From: Acanthochromis polyacanthus
Lineage: Eukaryota > Chordata > Actinopteri > Pomacentridae
Assembly (NCBI RefSeq): GCF_021347895.1
Contig: NC_067135.1
Span: 798,657-862,656 of the forward strand
DNA length: 64,000 bases
Direction of reading: 5' to 3'
Shown: in pieces, positions 44,743-55,831 of the stretch
Numbering within the stretch: position 1 is the stretch's first letter
Layout: the number at the start of each line of letters is the position of its first letter
Notes under the pieces: model-generated
Told to the model about the DNA's origin: nothing
Seen by the model: the letters and a program-made list of their open reading frames with translations, nothing else
The model's database searches: none
Position numbers and translations under genes: made by a program

Positions 44743-46340
44743 CACTGCTCAGAAAAAATAAAAACACTTTTTAATCCTATGAGACAACACCAAACCGGAA
44801 GAGTTTACAGGTACGTTTATTATTCATTTCATAGTTTGTGTCAAACATTTTTTGAGTAATTTGTCCAATATTTTGAGTAAGTTATGACCATTTTGAGTCA
44901 TATATTATGGGTCATTTATGACAGCTTTTAGTCAGTTAATTTTGACTCCTTTTGGATCAATTATTGTTCATTTTAAGTCATTACTGATGCATTTGTCCTG
45001 CATTTTCAGGGATGTTTGACCATTTTTATTCAATTATTTATAGTGAATTAGGGCTGCACAGTGGAGAAGTGGTTAGCCTCTTCGCCTTGCAGCACGAAGA
45101 TCCCCAGTTCAAATCCCGGCCTGGGATCTTTCTGCCATTGCCAGAAGGTTTGCTGTGTCTCCCAGCACATTCTCAAGCGCATGGAGGAGATTCCAGGAGA
45201 CAGGCAGTTAGTCTGGGAGAGCTGGACAGGACTGTAGAAGGTCCTCAACCCATCAGCAGGACAGCTATCTGCTCCTTTGTGCAAGGAGGACCAGGATGAG
45301 CACTGCAATAGCTCTACAAAATGAGCTCCAGCAGACCACTGGTGTGAATGTCTCTGACCAAACAATCAGAAAGAGATGTAATGAGAGTGGTCTGAGGGCC
45401 CAGCGTCCTCTAGTGCCCGCTGTGCTCGCTGACCGGCACCGTGGAGCTCGGCTGGCATTTGCCATAGAACACAGGAATCTGCAGGTCCACCACTGGTGCC
45501 CTGTGCTTTTCACAGATGAGAGCAGGTTCACCCTGAGCGCATGTGACAGACATGAAAGGGTCTGGAGAAGCCGTGGAGAACGTTATGCTGCCTGTAACAT
45601 TGTTCAGCATGACTGGTTTGGTGGTGGGTCAGTGATGGTGTGGGGAGGCATATCCATGGAGGGACATAGAGACCTCTACAGGCTGGACAATGGCATTCTG
45701 ACTGCCTTTAGGTATCAGGATGAAATCCTTTGACCCATTGTCAGACCCTACATTGGTGCAGTGGTCCTGGATTCCTTCTGGTGTAGACAATGCCCAGTCT
45801 TATGTGGTAAGAGAACTCATGCAGTTCCTGGAGGATGAAGGAACTGATACCATTAGCTGGCCCCCACGCTCACCTGACCTGAATCCAATAGAACACCTTT
45901 GGAACATTATGTTTTGTTCCATCCGACACCATCAGGTTGCTCCTCAGACTGTCCAGGAGCTCAGTGATGCCCTGGTCCAGTTCTGGGAGGAGATACCCCA
46001 GGACACCATCCATCGTCTCATTCAGAGCTTGTCCTGACATCGTCAGTCATGCATACAAGCACATGGAGGCCATACAAACTACTGAATACCATTTTGAGTT
46101 GCTGCCAAGGAATTTCAGAAAGATGGACCAGCCTGCCACATCAGTTTTTCACTTTGATTTTGGGGTGTCTTGAATTTAGCCCTCCTGGGGGGTTGATCAT
46201 TTTCATCCCATCAAACAATGTGGGACTTTTCATTTCTAACACATTATCCAGTCCATATCAATGTAAATATCCAGTTTGTTTTCCCCCGTATTGAAATATG
46301 ATGTGTTTTCAAAGTGTTCCTTTAATTTTTTCGAGCAGTG
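44743..46340 (+). mobile_element. Tc1-like DNA transposon, full length, inactivated
   Basis: Inverted ends CACTGCTCAGAAAAAATAAA and (reverse complement of right end) CACTGCTCGAAAAAATTAAA are flanked by TA on both sides. The transposase runs in broken frames: STAIALQNELQQTTGVNVSD, VLFTDESRFTLSACDRHERV (first Asp), a WFGGGSVMVWGGISMEG block, a region ending in DNAQSYVVRELMQFLEDEG (second Asp), and SPDLNPIEHLWN (Glu). The three catalytic residues survive, but a shift near 45,725 and a disturbed N-terminus prevent one intact ORF. A SINE head at 45,050-45,135 sits in the 5' part. Confidence 0.85.
45050..45135 (+). mobile_element. Head of the tRNA-derived SINE inside the Tc1 element
   Basis: Text such as 'agtggttagcc', 'ttcgccttgcagcacgaaga' and 'agttcaaatcccggcctggg' matches the first ~85 bp of the SINE at 1187. 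The SINE body is absent and transposase sequence follows directly. Confidence 0.75.
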
Positions 46341-46620
46341 TATAACCTAGCAATGCATGTTGCTAGCCTAGCTTAACCTAGCTTAGCCTAGCAATACACA
46401 TTTTAGGGCTAAGGATGATGCTAGGTAACCTAGAAATGCATGTTGCCAGCCTAGCTTGGCCTAAAAATACTAGTTATTAGCTTCATGGAGCTGGTGACAA
46501 GCCTGTTTCTAGCCAAGTGATGCTAGTCACTGGATAAAGGTGCTAAAGGGATGCAAGTAAATAGCCTAGTATGGCCTTGTGATTCTAGTAGTTAGAGATG
46601 CTCGTCTAAATAAACCCAGT
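46341..46620. repeat. Degenerate CTAG-rich repeat
   Basis: Irregularly spaced 'gctagcctagc', 'ttagcctagcaa' and related words follow the Tc1 element. The same style recurs at 48.1 and 49.3-50.1 kb. Confidence 0.65.
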
Positions 46621-49344
46621 CTTGCTATATATTAGCCAAAGCTGATATAAATACTGATCAAATAGAAAAATATTACATAGATTATTTCTTAATGTAACTA
46701 CAAACTGTCTTCAGTGTTTTGCTTTTGGTTTCGTTTCTCTACATTTCAGCCACTGCAGATTTAAAGAATCCGTAGACGAATGAACTCAACCAATCAGGCT
46801 AAAGAGACCAGAGGAGGCTGCATCGTTTAAAAGACATCTGTTTTACTTCAGATTGAACAAATCAGAGCAGCATATCAATAAAACACAGGTCACGGTTTAA
46901 GACATGGAATAAATAAAACATCAGTCAGCTGTAAACATGATATTATACTCATCGTTGGTTTAATTTGCAGGACCTGAAAGTAACCTTGAGCCAAACCAGT
47001 CGAACAGAGGATGTTCAGGAGCAGAGGTGGAGAATATGAAGATGAAGGTATGTTTGGTTTAGAATCAGACTGGGGGATGTTCTGGATGATCTGATCAACT
47101 TTTTATCTCCAACCAGTAGAAAAGCTGTTTGGCTGAATGTTAGTTTCAGACCTCCTTCGTTTGTACACACATTCCTTCCCGCTGTCTGGAGAACAGCTAA
47201 CAGGGTGCGCTTGTTTCCTTCTAGCTAACAAAAGCCACTTTTACTGGATGAACAGAAACAAGCGCACCCTGAGGATACAAAAACAAACCAAACGAAAAAC
47301 AGAACAACTGCTATTGACCTGAAATCAACGAAACATCCACAGTTTGAAACATTGAGCGTCTGTCGTCCAGATTTTACAAAAAGACTTTCTGTTCAGCCGT
47401 TCTTTGGAGGAAAAAAGACTTCATTAAAAGAGCTAAATGTTGGTTTACCTCAGAAATCACAGAAACATTTCAAACCTGGTTCTGTTTCACCCAGAGAGGA
47501 AGAAGTAACCATCCCTTCATCAGAATTGCACATCATCCATCGAAAACATGAACCTCGTCTGTACAGGACGAACCAAACTTGGCTGAGGAACAGAGAACGT
47601 TACGGGAAACATTCAGGGAACAGAACATTTGTTCATCTACTGCAGTAAAACTAGACACGACGATAAGGCAGCTTCCAGCTTTCATTCACACTGTGAGCAA
47701 AATGAGTAAGGAATCAGGCAGAGGCCATCGATAGGTGGAGATGTGACTTAGAAGCTCTTTGACTTTAGTTATAAAGGTTAAAACAAACTTGGACAACTGT
47801 TAGCTTACTTCTACATCCCAGTTTTCCTGGTAATAATGATCCCCTCAAAGTCAAACATTTGTTCCCTGTTAGCACCATGTAGCAAACAATAACCCCAAGC
47901 TATGACTTCTGGGGCTGAAAAATGAACATGGAAGTGACAAAACTGCATTTCCTTCAGTGTCCACTTGAGGCTCCAGAAGTGAGCTAAACCGACCTGCCCT
48001 CCATGTAAAAAAGTCTTTAGCAGCAGAAATGTCCACAGCCTCATCCCAAAAACTGTTCTGGTCTGGACAGCTAATTTCCTTGTTCATGACAACTGTACAG
48101 AAAAACTCACTTCAGTCATTACCCTAGCCTGAGTACACTAGGCTAACCTCAGAATACTAGTGGCTAGCCTATGGATACTCGTGAGGAATGCTAGTTGCTA
48201 ACCCAAAGAATTAGAGTCGGGAGGAGTCGCTCGTCATTTCCACACCGTTTTTTCTTCATGTCTGTATTAAGTGTAATCTACACACTGCACCCCCTGGTGT
48301 TCAGTGCAAGGAAATGCATTTCATATTTCATTTCTGCTGCGGCTGTGGGAGAGATGCTAATTAAATGCTATCAGCTTTTACCATCCAGTTTTATGGAATG
48401 TAGCATAAATGCAACAAAAACAGAATGATGATTCATGGTAACTAGCTAAATTAGCTACTGTGTATTTACATATTAGCATGATCTGACTGTCAACATAATC
48501 AAACAACCGAACACCCTGGTAGCTAACCGATGTTTCCAAACAGCTTCATCGTACTGAAGGCATCAATAGTTTCATTCCAGATGGAACAAAGACACAAAGA
48601 CCTTAAATTTAGCTGATACCGTTCAGTTTTCTGTAAATTCTGTTGAATATAATGCTTTATAATAACCCGTATTAGAAGCATTAGCCACGTTGTTCACAGT
48701 GTGAATCCGACGTCGCTGCATGTTCCTCGTGACTTCTCTCTAGTATTCACTTTGAGGACAAACTTGATATTAATGTTTTTTCTGGTAAAAATGTTCGAAG
48801 CTGAAAGAGTGTTTAGTATCTAAAAACATGTTGAATAAAAAAGGCAGACCGCTCCATGTGACCGAAGCAATGATTCAAGACTTTTCAGAGGAAACTAATT
48901 CTGGTTCTGATCCAAACATCTGAGGACGTTTGTTAAAATAGATCATCTGAAGCATCATGTTCCCTTGTGCCTCTGAAACTGGTGTGCAGCTCAGGTTAGG
49001 ATTCAGAATAATTATTTACAGTCATAAAAACACACAGAGGGTGAAGCCGCCTTTGAGCTGAGCTCTGAGATTTTCAAAGTAAAAGTTTTAGTTTCTCTAT
49101 TACACTTTACATTTCAGAGGTACTTGTGGTTTGTTTTAGCTTTGGTCACTGGTTACAGATTCAGACTTGACATTTTTTAAGATATTAGCTTGTAAAATAC
49201 CTTCTGAATTAATCATAGTTACAAGAAAAGGCCTTTACTTGTCTTCACCCGTACAAAGATGTAAAAATATGCAGTAATTCACAGTAAAAGCAAAGTTACA
49301 ACCCCTCGGCTAGTCGCCACGTTTGGAAACCAAGTGACGGGCCA
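46621..49344. other. Intergenic region with one perfect hairpin, no gene recognised
   Basis: The open frame 47352-47648 (98 codons) has no family resemblance. A 17-bp perfect inverted repeat lies at 47201-47217/47255-47271. A short CTAG-rich patch lies near 48,120-48,220. Confidence 0.5.
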
Positions 49345-50095
49345 AAGAAATATTATTTTTAGCTTCGCCAAGCCTAGAAATACTGGTCATTAGCCTCAGG
49401 ATGCTAGTTAGTAGTCTATTGCTAGCGTAGGAATGCTAATAACTTGTCTAGGAGTGCTAATGACTATTCTAGCAGAACCTCAGAGTACTAGTGACTAGCC
49501 TCAAAATGCTAATGACTAGCCTAAATATTCTTGTTGCTACCCTAGCTTAGACTAGCTATATAATCCATTAGCATAACACTGCTAGTGACAAACCTAGGGA
49601 TGGTAGTTGCTAGCCTATTTTTAGACAAGGAATATTAGTGGATAACCTCAGAATTCTAGTCTCCAACCTAGGGATGCTAGTTGCTAGCCTATTTCTAGCC
49701 TAGCAATACTAGTAGCCCAGGAATGCCAGTCTCAAATCTAGGAATGCTAGTGGCTAGCCCAGTAGTGCTAAAGGCTAATGCCAGTGACTCTATAAGCCGA
49801 GCCCAGGATTACAAGTGGCTAGACTATGGATGCTAATGACTTGCTAAGGAATGCTAATGGCTAGCCTAGAGATGCTAATGGTGAAACTTGGAATACTTGT
49901 GACTTGGCTAGAGATGCTAGTGGCTAGCCTAGTGGTGCTAAAGGCTGGAGTAGGGATGTCAGTGACTTTTAAGCCTAGCCCAGGATTACCAGAGGCTAGC
50001 CTAAGGATGCTAATGACTTACTGAAGAATACTTGTGACTTGGCTAGAGTTGCTATTTGCTAGCCTAGCCATGCTAGCAGTTAGCCAGGGTCTTCC
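49345..50095. repeat. Degenerate CTAG-rich repeat array
   Basis: About 750 bp of diverged units of the type 'gaatgctagtggctagcctag', with CTAG/GCTAG words every 10-25 bp. It looks like an old tandem array that has lost register. No coding function. Confidence 0.7.
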
Positions 50096-51995
50096 AGTGA
50101 TGAGCACAGAGAGATTAATAGACCTGGTTGTAAATTATTTGGCTGTTTGAAGCTAAAATACGTCTGTAAAGAAGCAGCAGCTTGTTCAAAGGCAGCTCCA
50201 CCGTCACATAAAACTCCACAAATTGTTAGAAACAATAAATAAGTTAAGAACTGACAAAACACAACTTCATCCCAGATCAAAAATAGACTTTAAGAGTCAG
50301 TAAACAACACTCTGCGTTCCCCTTTCACCTTTGAAATTGCACCTGTTTGTGTAAATATAGAAGTATTTGTAAATCTGTAACACGTCTCTGTACTTCAGAT
50401 GAACATAGAAATGAAGGAGGAAAACACACAATAAAGAAGTTTTCCCTGTTTGCTTTTTACGTCCTGTTAAACCAGCTCATTAGTTCCTGTTTGATCAATT
50501 AAATAATATTAACGTTGGAATATTTACTGATATTAAAGTGAACAAAAATAAATAAAAGGATAAAACTGCCCTACATAATTTATTTTTGGTGTTCAGTTTA
50601 ATGTAACTGCACTAATAAACTATGTGGCCAAAAGTCTGTGGACGCTCAGTCTCAGGCTGTTATTAACGGTTTAAACTGGACTTGATGTCATTTCCAGTTT
50701 TAAAACGACAAAAGCAGGATTTGTAATGAACTGGTTCCCTGTCTGGTGTGAAAATATTCCACTGGTCTCTGAACATCTGAAAATCCAACTCTAATAACGC
50801 GAGGACACAGCGGTGTAACATTCAGGTGTCCACATGGTTTTGGCCATAAAGTCTGCCGTGCTTCACGTGATCAAAAATGTTTAAAAAAACAGACATCAAT
50901 TTAAAGCTTGACCTGTTTGGTACCTGTGAGTTCACTAAGCTTCGTTAAAAACATCTGAAATCCACATTCACTGTAAAAACATCAACATTTGGAGCGGCTA
51001 TTTAAAGCTGCGACTCGACAGGGATCCAGAACTAAGCAAAGAATTTCTGTCATCTTGTAAATAATAATAATAAAGCAAATAAAATTAGTGATAAACTCAT
51101 TTCCAGGCAGAGTTTGCTTCCACAGTTCAACAACCAGGAGGTCAGGTCAGATTCAGACGTTCCAGAAAGCACCGGGTTTGACTGAGATGGAAAATAGGAC
51201 TTTAAAGAGGATAAAGTCACATCTGTCTTTGTGTTGTTGCTGTTTTGGGCTTTTTTCCTCCTGATTTTAAAACGTTCATATTAAAATCTGCTTTCTTAGT
51301 TTATTCTTTAAACCTCTGAACCCCAAAAACCATCCGGCAGCTTTTGAAGACAACAGATATTTAAATTAAAAGACAAAGAACCACAAAATTACTCCATTTA
51401 TCAGCAATAAACTATTTTAAAAACTGTGATTTTATATAAAATCGATCGTATAAAATTGTCATTTTGTCTTGTTTTTGTTGTTTTCTGTTTCGTTTTTGTC
51501 GTTTCATGTACTGTTTTTATCATTTTAAGGCTTGTTTTTGTCCTTTTATGTCACGCTTTTGTCGTTTTGTGTCTTAATTTTGTCGAGATAAAAATTAACC
51601 TACAGTGAAAAACAAACAAACAGCTGCTTGGAGTTCAGAGCTTAAAGGACAAATAAGGACTGTGGGTCTCACTTAATCTAATTCTCAGAGACGACGTGTT
51701 GCATTTTCTGGATGTTTTAGTGGTTTTCTCTGTGACTATTATGGTCTGGATAATGTAATAAAATATGTAAAAGACACATCAGTCAAACGTCAGCGTCCAC
51801 AGAGGATCGACTCACATTTAGATTCACCAAATCATCAATCTGCAGCTTCTGGTGTAGGTCCTGGAAAGAAAACACTTCATCTGTTCACTCATTCATTCAT
51901 TCACCGTTCGTCCTCCGTCCTCTACTCAGGTCCAGAGATAAGACATCGTTTTGGGCAGATAATTCCCCCTCACATCCACACCTTCACCTCCGTCC
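50096..51995. other. Intergenic / probable 3' UTR of the palmitoyltransferase gene
   Basis: No gene is recognised. The part next to 51,996 would be the 3' UTR of the minus-strand palmitoyltransferase. A plausible polyadenylation signal on that strand is the 'tttatt' at about 51,301. A short T/G-rich minisatellite-like stretch (ttgtcgttttgtgtcttaat type) is at 51,460-51,590. Confidence 0.4.
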
Positions 51996-54900
51996 TCAGA
52001 CGTCGTAGTCAGGTAGAGCAGAGTAGGAGACGCCTCCGACTGATGGAGGACTGGAGTGGAGAGGAAGCAGCCAGCAGAACACCGAGCCTGAAAACACACA
52101 CAGCAGGAAGAACAGGGTTTGTTCACAGTTTGATGTCTCGTTTTTATCTTTTTGTGTCTTGTTATTGTCGTTTTGTGTCTTGGTTTGTCGTTTTATGTCT
52201 TGTTTTAGTTGTTTTCTAATATGAACACAGAGCCTGAAGACACAGACAGCTGTCAGAATGTTCTGCAGCTCAACCATCTGGACTAACGTGGACAAACATG
52301 TGGACAGGGACTGACCTCGTCCGAACACCTCCCTCAGCAGAGCCAGCTTGGGCTTCCTGGTGTGAGGAGGATGGTGATGGGGCAGCTGTGAGGAGGAAGA
52401 GGAGGACGAAGACGAGGATCCCCGGTCTTTGATCATCAGCCGGTTCCTCATCTGTTCGATGGGCGTCTCGTCTGTGATGATGGAGACCAGCTGAGGGACG
52501 GTGAGACGTTCTATTATTTGATTATCAGCTTTTAGAAGATCTTTGAAAAACCTCCATCAGAGTTTAGATTGAAGAGTTGGTGTCCTAAATGTGTTTCTGG
52601 AAACATCTGAGGCCAGAAATGAGCTGCTTCTGGTGTGTTTCTACAGAACATTAGTAGTTTTATACCTGATCGTAGAAGATGACCATCACAAACACACCGA
52701 ACAGCACCGACTCCACCAGCAGGATGATGTAATGAGCCCTGAAACAAAGAGAACAGACAAAAACAGTTAAATCTGTAGAAACGTTTCTCCTGATCTCCTC
52801 AGAACATCTGGTTCTTCATCGCCAGTAACTTTATTTAATGAAGCAAAGTTCGAGCTTCACACTGGGAATATTTCCAGAGTTCCAGGTCCTTGAAGTCCAT
52901 AGAGATGCAGATGAAGTAATGAGGCTCAGAAATGACGGATAAAGTCCATTAAAAATGAACTTGTCAGTAGGTCTGCTCTAGAACTTTCTACAGCTGTCGG
53001 TAGGTCTGCTCTAGAACTTTCTCCAGTTGTCAGTAGGTCTGCTCTAGAACTTTCTACAGCTGTCGGTAGGTCTACTCTAGAACTTTCTACAGCTGTCAGT
53101 AGGTCTACTCTAGAACTTTCTACAGCTGTCGGTAGGTCTACTCTAGAACTTTCCAGCTGTCGGTAGGTCTACTCTAGAACTTTCCAGTTGTCGGTAGGTC
53201 TACTCTAGAACTTTCTCCAGTTGTCAGTAGGTCTACTCTAGAATTTTCTCCAGTTGTCGGTAGGTCTGCTCTAGAACTTTCTCCAGTTGTCGGTAGGTCT
53301 ACTCTAGAACTTTCCAGTTGTCGGTAGGTCTACTCTAGAACTTTCTCCAGTCATCGGTAGGTCTACTCTAGAACTTTCCAGTTGTCGGTAGGTCTACTCT
53401 AGAACTTTCTCCAGTTGTCAGTAGGTCTACCCTAGAATTTTCTCCAGTTGTCGGTAGGTCTGCTCTAGAACTTTCTCCAGTTGTCGGTAGGTCTACTCTA
53501 GAACTTTCCAGTTGTCGGTAGGTCTGCTCTAGAACTTTCCAGTTGTCGGTAGGTCTGCTCTAGAACTTTCTCCAGTTGTCGGTAGGTCTACTCTAGAACT
53601 TTCTCCAGTCGTCGGTAGGTCTACTCTAGAACTTTCCAGTTGTCGGTAGGTCTGCTCTAGAACTTTCTCCAGTTGTCGGTAGGTCTACTCTAGAACTTTC
53701 TCCAGTCGTCGGTAGGTCTACTCTAGAACTTTCTCCAGTTGTCGGTAGGTCTACTCTAGAACTTTCTCCAGTTGTCAGTAGATCTCCTCCAGAACTTTCT
53801 CCAGTCGTCGGTAGGTCTGTTCTAGAACTTTCTCCAGTCGTCGGTAGGTCTACTCTAGAACTTTCTCCAGTTGTCGGTAGGTCTCCTCCAGAACTTTCTC
53901 CAGTCGTCGGTAGGTCTGCTCTAGAACTTTCTCCAGTTGTCGGTAGGTCTGCTCCAGAACTTTCTCCAGTCGTCGGTAGGTCTACTCTAGAACTTTCTCC
54001 AGTCATCGGTAGGTCTACTCTAGAACTTTCTCCAGTCATCGGTAGGTCTACTCTAGAACTTTCTACAGTCGTCGGTAGGTCTACTCTAGAACTTTCTACA
54101 GTCGTCGGTAGGTCTGCTCAAGAACTTTCTACAGTCGTCGGTAGGTCTACTCTAGAACTTTCTACAGTCGTCGGTAGGTCTGCTCTAGAATTTTCTACAG
54201 AGGAAATTCTCCTCTATGGACTTAAAGGACCTGTAGATCTGTAAATACTCTCAGTATGAAGGTAGAACTCTGATCATGAATAACATTCCTGTAGACGATA
54301 TTGATTGGTTCTGAGGAGGTTCAGGTGTGGATCCTGATTGATCTTCTACTGATTGATTAATTGATTGATTGTGAGGGCTCACACGATGAGGTGTTTGCTG
54401 GGCGACTCCTCTCCTTCTTTCTCTGCGTCTCCTTCTCTTTCACTCCTGATCCTCCAGATCCAGGCCGACACCACCAGAACCATGGAGTAGAGACTGGCCA
54501 TCCCTGGACACCACAACATCAACAACAGCACTGACGCTTTGTGTCTCCTTGTTGTCATGTTTTGTTTTTGTTGTGTTTTTTGTCTGACTTTTGTCGTCTG
54601 TCTCATGTTTTTGTCGTTTTGTGTTTCCTTTTTGTCTCGCTTTTTTTAACTTATTTTCATCATGTTGTGCTTCGCTTAATTTGTTGTTTTGTCTTGTTTT
54701 TGTTGTTTTGTTTCTCATTTTTGTCCTTTTCTAATATTTCTTAGACGTTAGAGATCCTCGGCTCCTTTTTTTTGAATGGAGCCGAGGATCTCTAACATCT
54801 CAGATTCTGTTCACACTTTACCTCTCTGTCATCTTAGTTAAGTTCTGTCAGATGTTTCAGCTGAATTTTGAGCCTTATTTCGTTTTCTGCTGCAGTTTAC

Positions 54901-55789
54901 TCACCGGTGTAGAAGAGAAACTGGATGAAATACTTCTGGTTCAGCTCCCCGACGCAGTTATTGATCCTAGAAAACAGACAAAGCGCAGACAGACGAGCTG
55001 AGAAGGAGAACAGACGGAGGATGGATGATAAAAGGGAGCGTGGTCTCACCAGGGACAGTGGTGGTCCATGCGACGGATGCATCTCTGGCAGACTCTGCAG
55101 TGGTGAGCTCTGGGAGGTCTGTAGGTTTCACAGCGACTGCACACCGTCCATCCCTCACAGCCCTGAAACAGAAAAACAATCAATCGGATTAGTCCTGAAA
55201 CACAGAAATAATAAATAATATATATAATATAATCGGTCCTGGAGCAGCTGCAGCTGTTTTATTCTATTCTTTGTGCCTGATTTTAGTCATTTTTTGTCGT
55301 TTTTGGTCATTTTGTCTCATTTTTGTTGTGTAGTGTCTTGTTTTTGAGTTTCAATTTTATCGTTTTGAGTCTCATTTTTGTCGTTGTGTCTCATTTTTGT
55401 CATATTGTGCCTTTTTATTGTCGTTTTGAGTCTCATTTTTGTTGTTTTGTGTCTCGCTGTGTTTTATACTGAAGTTTATTCATCAAACGTCCACTTAAAC
55501 CTACTTAATACTCTTTCTAAAGCCCCCAAAATACAGATGAGTGTCTTCCTTCAGTCTGTCCCAATGTCTTCATTCAAATGTATGCCGATGATACAGTTAT
55601 TTACGCACATGGCAAGAACGCTCAACAAGTTGCAGATAAACTCACAGAGTCCCTGGTACACGTGTCAGAGTGGTTAAACCAGTCATGCCTTAAACTTAAT
55701 ATCAGCAAAACAGTCTCTATGTTCTTTTCTAAATCTGCGGACGTCCGTCCGTCCGTCCGTGCAGGATTACTATTGCAACAACACATCAT

Positions 55790-55831
<42 letters not shown>

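Noticed and set aside
47352..47648. 98-codon open frame as a small gene
   Set aside because: There is no family resemblance, no supporting splice or promoter signal, and the length is within chance for this base composition.
53626..54039. 137-codon repeat protein ([11 protein letters not shown] units)
   Set aside because: It is produced by a 33-bp intronic minisatellite. The frame is lost wherever 31-bp units occur.
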